From positions 62,001 through 126,000 of the forward strand of contig NZ_BAUU01000004.1 in NCBI RefSeq assembly GCF_000513115.1: 64,000 bases of DNA, written 5' to 3'. The stretch comes from Halalkalibacter hemicellulosilyticusJCM 9152. Lineage in GTDB: Bacteria; Bacillota; Bacilli; Bacillales; Bacillaceae_D. Below the pieces are notes generated by a model, which was not told the DNA's origin, did no database searches, and was given only the letters and a program-made list of their open reading frames with translations. Below, in pieces: positions 60,229-64,000 of the stretch (its first letter is position 1; every line of letters starts with the position of its first letter). Position numbers and translations under genes: made by a program.

Positions 60229-61805
60229 TAAAGGTAATGCTAGTAGATGATGAGTCGCTTGAACGGGAAGGCTTGGAGCTTATGCTATCAAACAACCGCT
60301 CGGGATTTGAAGTGGTAGCACAAGCGCAAAATGGTAAGCAGGCTGTTGAGCTTGCACGAGATAAGAAGCCAGACTTGATTTTTATGGATATTAAAATGCC
60401 GCAGCTTGATGGTCTTCAAGCCATTGAGCAAATTCTCGCTATCGAGCCAAATGTGAAATGTATTATGGTGTCTGCCTTTGATATGTTCGATTATGCACGC
60501 CAAGCGATGAAGTTTGGTATTAAGGAATATTTGCTGAAGCCGAGTAAAGTGTCTGAAGTGCTTGAGGCCTTCGATCGAATGGTAGCAGAGATTGAGGAGG
60601 AGCGAAGGCAAGGGAGTGAAGTATTAGAGCTGAATCAGCGAGTAGAGAGAGTTGGTTCCTTTATCGAAATGGAATTGATCGTTTCATTAATGCTCGATCA
60701 TGTTCATGAGTTTGAGCGGGAGGATTGGCAAAAGTGGCTCGATCTTGATCAAAAGCAAGGCTTTGTCGTTGTTTTTTCATTTGATTCTGAGAAGCTTCAC
60801 CCTAATAGGCAAGAGAAGAGTCGCTGGTATAAAGTGTTGAAACAGACAATGGATCAGGAGGGTGTTTCTGCACTTGTCGGACCATTAACGGGGTTTCAAG
60901 TGCCGAGCTTTATTTTATTAACAGATGAAGATGGAGCGGGGGAGAAGCTAAGGCAGAATATAGCAGGAGCGATTATTCATCAGGTGCAAAAGCAACTAGA
61001 GGGCTGTCGACTGTTGGCAGGAATCGGCTCGATTGTATCGGATGTTCAACATTTTTCACAATCCTATGAAGAAGCGATCTATGCCTTAGAATTGGTCTAT
61101 CATCATGAACGTGCCGCCTATATGGTTTACAGTAGTCATTTACGTAAGCAGCGAAAAGAGCTGGTTCCGTATGAAGTAGAGAAGAAGCTTATGCATGCGG
61201 TTAAAACAGGCGATAGCCAGCAGGGGCTGCAGCTGTTTGATACGTATTTCCAGCTCATTCAGCAAGCGTCTCATTCAAAGATTGAATTGATAAAAAAGGC
61301 GACCGAAAACTTCTTTACCGTGTTAGCGCGAGCGATGAATGAGCTTGGCTTTGACGATGATGTTCAGATGAGCTTTGAGCAATTAGAAACAGCTAGGCAA
61401 ATCAAGGAACGCGCGAAGACACATTTGCTCGTCATTATTGAACGGTTAGGAGAATGGAGGACGACCGGTGTCGATCGTTTACTTCTACAAGCGAAGGAAT
61501 ATATTGATGGTCACTATCATAAAGCCGTTACGTTAGAAGAGGCAGCTGAAAGAGTAGGGCTGAGCTCTTATTACCTAAGCAAGCTTTTTAAAGAGCATTT
61601 TCAACTGACGTTTATTGAATATGTTACACATACGAGAATGACTAAGGCTAAGGACTTACTGTTAGACGGGAAAACGCCATTAAAGGAAATTGCCTTGACG
61701 ATCGGCTATAAGGATCCGAATTATTTTAGTCGCGTATTTAAGAAGGAAACAGGTATGAGTCCGAGAGAATATCGAGGCAAGTATCAAGGCCACGGAAAAA
61801 GTTAA
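60225..61805 (+). CDS. YesN-type response regulator with AraC output domain
   Basis: 526 residues from a TTG at 60225 (AGGAGAGAGGAGAGAGACA upstream) that overlaps the kinase stop. Receiver domain (about 1-120) with Asp in DLIFMDIKMP and Lys in YLLKPSKV; middle region (about 140-410); AraC double helix-turn-helix (about 425-520; AAERVGLSSYYLSKLFKEHF; IGYKDPNYFSRVFKKETG). Likely activates the MFS transporter gene and perhaps the kinase gene downstream. Its last codons form the left arm of the terminator. Confidence 0.88.
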   Translation: MIKVMLVDDESLEREGLELMLSNNRSGFEVVAQAQNGKQAVELARDKKPDLIFMDIKMPQLDGLQAIEQILAIEPNVKCIMVSAFDMFDYARQAMKFGIKEYLLKPSKVSEVLEAFDRMVAEIEEERRQGSEVLELNQRVERVGSFIEMELIVSLMLDHVHEFEREDWQKWLDLDQKQGFVVVFSFDSEKLHPNRQEKSRWYKVLKQTMDQEGVSALVGPLTGFQVPSFILLTDEDGAGEKLRQNIAGAIIHQVQKQLEGCRLLAGIGSIVSDVQHFSQSYEEAIYALELVYHHERAAYMVYSSHLRKQRKELVPYEVEKKLMHAVKTGDSQQGLQLFDTYFQLIQQASHSKIELIKKATENFFTVLARAMNELGFDDDVQMSFEQLETARQIKERAKTHLLVIIERLGEWRTTGVDRLLLQAKEYIDGHYHKAVTLEEAAERVGLSSYYLSKLFKEHFQLTFIEYVTHTRMTKAKDLLLDGKTPLKEIALTIGYKDPNYFSRVFKKETGMSPREYRGKYQGHGKS

Positions 61806-61828
61806 AACGAAACTTTTTCCGTGGCCTT
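61786..61828 (+). terminator. Terminator overlapping the 3' end of the regulator gene
   Basis: Perfect 18-bp stem AAGGCCACGGAAAAAGTT/AACTTTTTCCGTGGCCTT with a 7-base loop. The left arm is coding (stop at 61803-61805). Confidence 0.75.
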
Positions 61829-61948
61829 AATTTGTTGCTATAGAACGACAACGACGTTTATATGAAAACCATTACAAATTTGTCTAGGTGATAACAAAAA
61901 TGTGCAGGTGATTATGATTTTGAGCTAGATTTACTATGTTACATTGTC

Positions 61949-61962
61949 TGTAAACGTTTTAA
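61949..61962 (+). promoter_or_regulatory. cre site ahead of the sugar transporter gene
   Basis: TGTAAACGTTTTAA matches TGNNANCGNTNNCA with one mismatch, 140 bases before the MFS start. Suggests glucose repression of pentose uptake. The 61829-62102 gap has no gene. Confidence 0.55.
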
Positions 61963-62008
61963 GCGTTATGAAATGAATAATGAAAACGACAACATTTAGA
62001 GAAGAAAC

Positions 62009-62018
62009 AGGGGGTGCT
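62009..62018 (+). promoter_or_regulatory. Orphan Shine-Dalgarno-like tract in the transporter leader
   Basis: AGGGGGTGCT about 85 bases before the start codon; only a 5-codon frame follows. Same style as at 19429, 40838 and 46967. Confidence 0.35.
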
Positions 62019-62102
62019 AGGGCATTAGACTATGTCGATTTTCAATGATTCACTTAAATGAGATATAGAAGTAGTACGTGATAAAGATAGGAGTGGATTT
62101 CA

Positions 62103-63530
62103 ATGTTACAGAAACAGTCATCATGGTATGTCATATTAATTGCAGTTGCGGCTGGGGTAGCGGGGCTTATGTATGGTTTTGATACCGCGGTTATTTCAGG
62201 GGCGATTGGCTTTCTTGCTGAGCGCTATGAGTTAACACCTGCGATGCAAGGTTGGGTTATTTCCTGTGTGATGGTCGGTGGTGTGCTCGGGGTGGCACTG
62301 TCTGGATTCTTAAGTGATCGATACGGACGAAGAAATATTATGTTCTTATCAGCAGTGCTCTTTATTATTTCGGCAATTGGCTCTGCTTTTGCAACAGGTG
62401 TGTCGATGCTAATTGTGGCGAGAATTATTGGTGGTTTTGGAATCGGTTTCGCGTCGGCTCTGTCTGTGACGTATATTAGTGAGTGTGCACCGCCGAAAAT
62501 TCGTGGAAGACTCGGTTCGCTTTATCAGTTATTTACGATCTTCGGGATTTGTGCAACGTTTTACATTAACTATGCAGTGGCCAACAGTGGTACGTATGCG
62601 TGGGGATTAGAGGAAGGCTGGCGCTGGATGCTAGGCTATGGCGTATTGCCAGGGTTAATCTTCTTCGTCTTATTGTTCTTCATTCCAGAAAGTCCACGTT
62701 ATTTAATTCAAAAAGGGCGTGAGAAGGAAGCGTTTCAAACATTGACGCGTATTAATGGAGAAGAAGTCGCAAAGCAGGAAGCGAAGGAGATTAAAGTCTC
62801 GATTGAAACAGAGAAAAATACTTCTGTTAAACAGCTACTAAAGCCAGGGTTGCGTATGGCGATGGGTGTCGGGATATTCCTTGCTCTCTTTAACCAAGTG
62901 ATAGGTATGAATGCGGTCACATACTATGGACCAGACATTTTTCGTAGTGTAGGCTTTGAAAATAATACCGAGTTCTTGGCGACAAGTATCATCGGTAGTG
63001 TACAAGTTTTATTTACGATTGTCGCTCTATTATTAATTGATAAGCTTGGACGTAAAAAGCTCATGGCAGTTGGTTCGATTTTAATGGCACTGTTCATGGT
63101 GTTAATTGGTAGCGTCTTCTATTTTGAACCGGCTAGTAGTGGTCCTTTACTCATCATATTCATAGCGGGCTTCACCGCAGCATTTTGTGTATCAATGGGA
63201 CCTATTCCTTGGATTATGATTCCGGAAATCTTCCCGAACCACTTGCGTGCGAAAGCAGTGGGAATTGCGACAATGTTCCTTTGGGGAGCAAACTGGGCAA
63301 TTGGTCAATTCACACCGATTTTAATTAATAATATGGGTGGAGCATTCACGTTCTGGATGTTTGCTGTTATTAATGCGATTTGCTTCACATTTGTTATGAC
63401 GATCGTTCCTGAAACGAAGAACAAGACACTCGAGGAAATCGGGCAAATTTGGTTGAAGAAAAAGAACGCAGCAGAGCCTGAGAAGAATGTATTTACTGAA
63501 AATAGTGTGCAGGAAGTGGTTAATAAATAA
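62103..63530 (+). CDS. MFS sugar:proton symporter (AraE/XylE/GlcP type)
   Basis: 475 residues, twelve predicted helices. Sugar porter signatures: GLMYGFDTAVISGA, DRYGRRNIM, RIIGGFGIGFASALSVTYISE, PESPRYLIQKGRE, QVIGMNAVTYYGPDIF and VPETKNKTLEEI at the end. Imports a monosaccharide with protons. Next to a pentose three-component system and AraR-like operators with an FGGY kinase, so arabinose or xylose is the likely cargo. Cre site upstream. ATG at 62103 preceded by TAGGAGTGGATTTCA. Confidence 0.92.
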   Translation: MLQKQSSWYVILIAVAAGVAGLMYGFDTAVISGAIGFLAERYELTPAMQGWVISCVMVGGVLGVALSGFLSDRYGRRNIMFLSAVLFIISAIGSAFATGVSMLIVARIIGGFGIGFASALSVTYISECAPPKIRGRLGSLYQLFTIFGICATFYINYAVANSGTYAWGLEEGWRWMLGYGVLPGLIFFVLLFFIPESPRYLIQKGREKEAFQTLTRINGEEVAKQEAKEIKVSIETEKNTSVKQLLKPGLRMAMGVGIFLALFNQVIGMNAVTYYGPDIFRSVGFENNTEFLATSIIGSVQVLFTIVALLLIDKLGRKKLMAVGSILMALFMVLIGSVFYFEPASSGPLLIIFIAGFTAAFCVSMGPIPWIMIPEIFPNHLRAKAVGIATMFLWGANWAIGQFTPILINNMGGAFTFWMFAVINAICFTFVMTIVPETKNKTLEEIGQIWLKKKNAAEPEKNVFTENSVQEVVNK

Positions 63531-63559
63531 TAGATGAATTTATTTTGATCTTTCTAGAG

Positions 63560-63595
63560 TTGAAGCCTAGTTATAAAGGCTTCAATTCTTTTTTG
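63560..63595 (+). terminator. Terminator of the MFS gene
   Basis: TTGAAGCC/GGCTTCAA stem followed by TTCTTTTTT. Confidence 0.8.
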
Positions 63596-63770
63596 TGAAA
63601 ATTAGAAGGGATAAAATTCTTAGTTGAACCTAAAAGCCTTAGTAACGACTTTACATTACGCCATTTTAAAAAAGACGTTAGCACATTTTTCTTATACAAT
63701 TTAGTATGATTGAATAATAGCTTAGCATAATATAATAGAGAAAACGTGAATAAGTCTTTCGTTAAACGCT

Positions 63771-63829
63771 TGAATGTACGTACTAATTTTAGTAATATAA
63801 ACATATCAATTTAAATATACGTACAAGAT
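63771..63829 (+). promoter_or_regulatory. Two AraR-like operators ahead of the FGGY kinase gene
   Basis: AATGTACGTACTAATT at 63774-63789 and AATATACGTACAAGAT at 63814-63829 share the GTACGTAC / TACGTAC core of Bacillus AraR boxes (consensus near ATTTGTACGTACAAAT, from memory), 41 bases apart. The kinase gene begins at 63906. No gene lies in 63596-63905. Confidence 0.6.
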
Positions 63830-63905
63830 AATTGATTCTATTTATGGATATTACCATGTAAAAAGAAACGGATGAGAAGGCTATGAATCTAGTGGAGGCG
63901 ATAGT

Positions 63906-64000
63906 ATGAGTATTGATGTGAAAAATGCGATTCAAAATGGGAAGACGTCACTTGGCATAGAGCTTGGATCAACACGGATTAAAGCAGTTCTGATTGGGGA
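63906..64000 (+). CDS. FGGY-family carbohydrate kinase, 5' end only (ribulokinase-like)
   Basis: The window ends after 31 codons. The start [20 protein letters not shown] continues with [11 protein letters not shown], the phosphate-1 motif of FGGY sugar kinases. GGAGGCGATAGT precedes the ATG. AraR-like operators upstream suggest L-ribulokinase of an arabinose operon; xylulokinase remains possible. Confidence 0.75.
   Translation, partial: MSIDVKNAIQNGKTSLGIELGSTRIKAVLIG

Noticed and set aside
63571-63804. 77-codon minus-strand frame between MFS and FGGY genes
   Set aside because: Overlaps the MFS terminator and an AraR-like operator; composition is AT-rich noise.

Overview
The window looks like chromosomal DNA of a low-GC, spore-former-type Bacillaceae, most likely an alkaliphilic, plant-polysaccharide-degrading Bacillus relative (Halalkalibacter/Alkalihalobacillus-like). 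This rests on Bacillus-style ribosome binding sites, CcpA-type cre sites, AraR- and Zur-type operators, YesM/YesN two-component pairs and secreted xylanase and pectate lyase. No rRNA, tRNA, CRISPR, prophage or insertion sequence was recognised. The species is an inference.

Layout: 1-1.85 kb holds a cut-off lipoprotein, an AraC regulator and a VOC protein. 2.0-7.6 kb is a DabB-DabA (MpsA-MpsB) inorganic-carbon uptake operon with a DUF2294 protein and a carbonic-anhydrase-like protein lacking zinc ligands; dabB carries a one-base frameshift. 8.2-10.6 kb is a GH4 glycosidase divergent from an AraC regulator. 11.1-20.2 kb is a carbohydrate locus: YesM/YesN-type two-component system, lipoprotein binding protein, two permeases, a YesL-like protein and a secreted GH11 xylanase. 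20.6-22.2 kb holds a formylglycine-enzyme-like lipoprotein and a proline-rich protein. 22.8-27 kb is a run of small enzymes (four GNAT acetyltransferases, an HD protein, a VOC protein). 27.1-29.4 kb holds an AraC regulator and a PhyH-HEAT fusion. 29.6-34.6 kb is a Nik/Opp-type ABC importer preceded by two tandem Zur-like operators, suggesting zinc or metallophore uptake; its last ATPase gene is frameshifted. 35.1-45.6 kb is a second sugar ABC importer with AraC and LacI regulators and a 1553-residue LPXTG-anchored glycoside hydrolase. 45.7-50.7 kb holds a hydrolase remnant, a methyltransferase, a ricin-lectin/PL1 pectate lyase and a DUF2207 protein. 51.4-54.4 kb is a three-gene cassette (lipoprotein, lipase-like protein with a long helical C-terminus, small helical protein) resembling a type VII secretion effector module with reversed domain order. 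54.7-57.6 kb holds a hydrolase remnant, an APH-family kinase, a membrane protein and an MBL hydrolase. 57.8-64 kb is a three-component pentose-type sensor (anchored sugar-binding protein, kinase, regulator), an MFS sugar transporter, two AraR-like operators and the start of an FGGY kinase.

How it fits together: secreted xylanase, pectate lyase and the wall-anchored hydrolase would release oligosaccharides; two ABC importers and the MFS porter would take them up; YesMN-type systems, AraC/LacI regulators and cre sites would match expression to available sugar. Intergenic DNA carries three recurring families: a CTCATTCCGCTATT-type repeat, CTGAAAAAGT hairpins, and larger structured elements with CGTTACA/TGTAACG outer arms. 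Several polysaccharide genes also share an orphan Shine-Dalgarno-like tract far upstream of the start codon.
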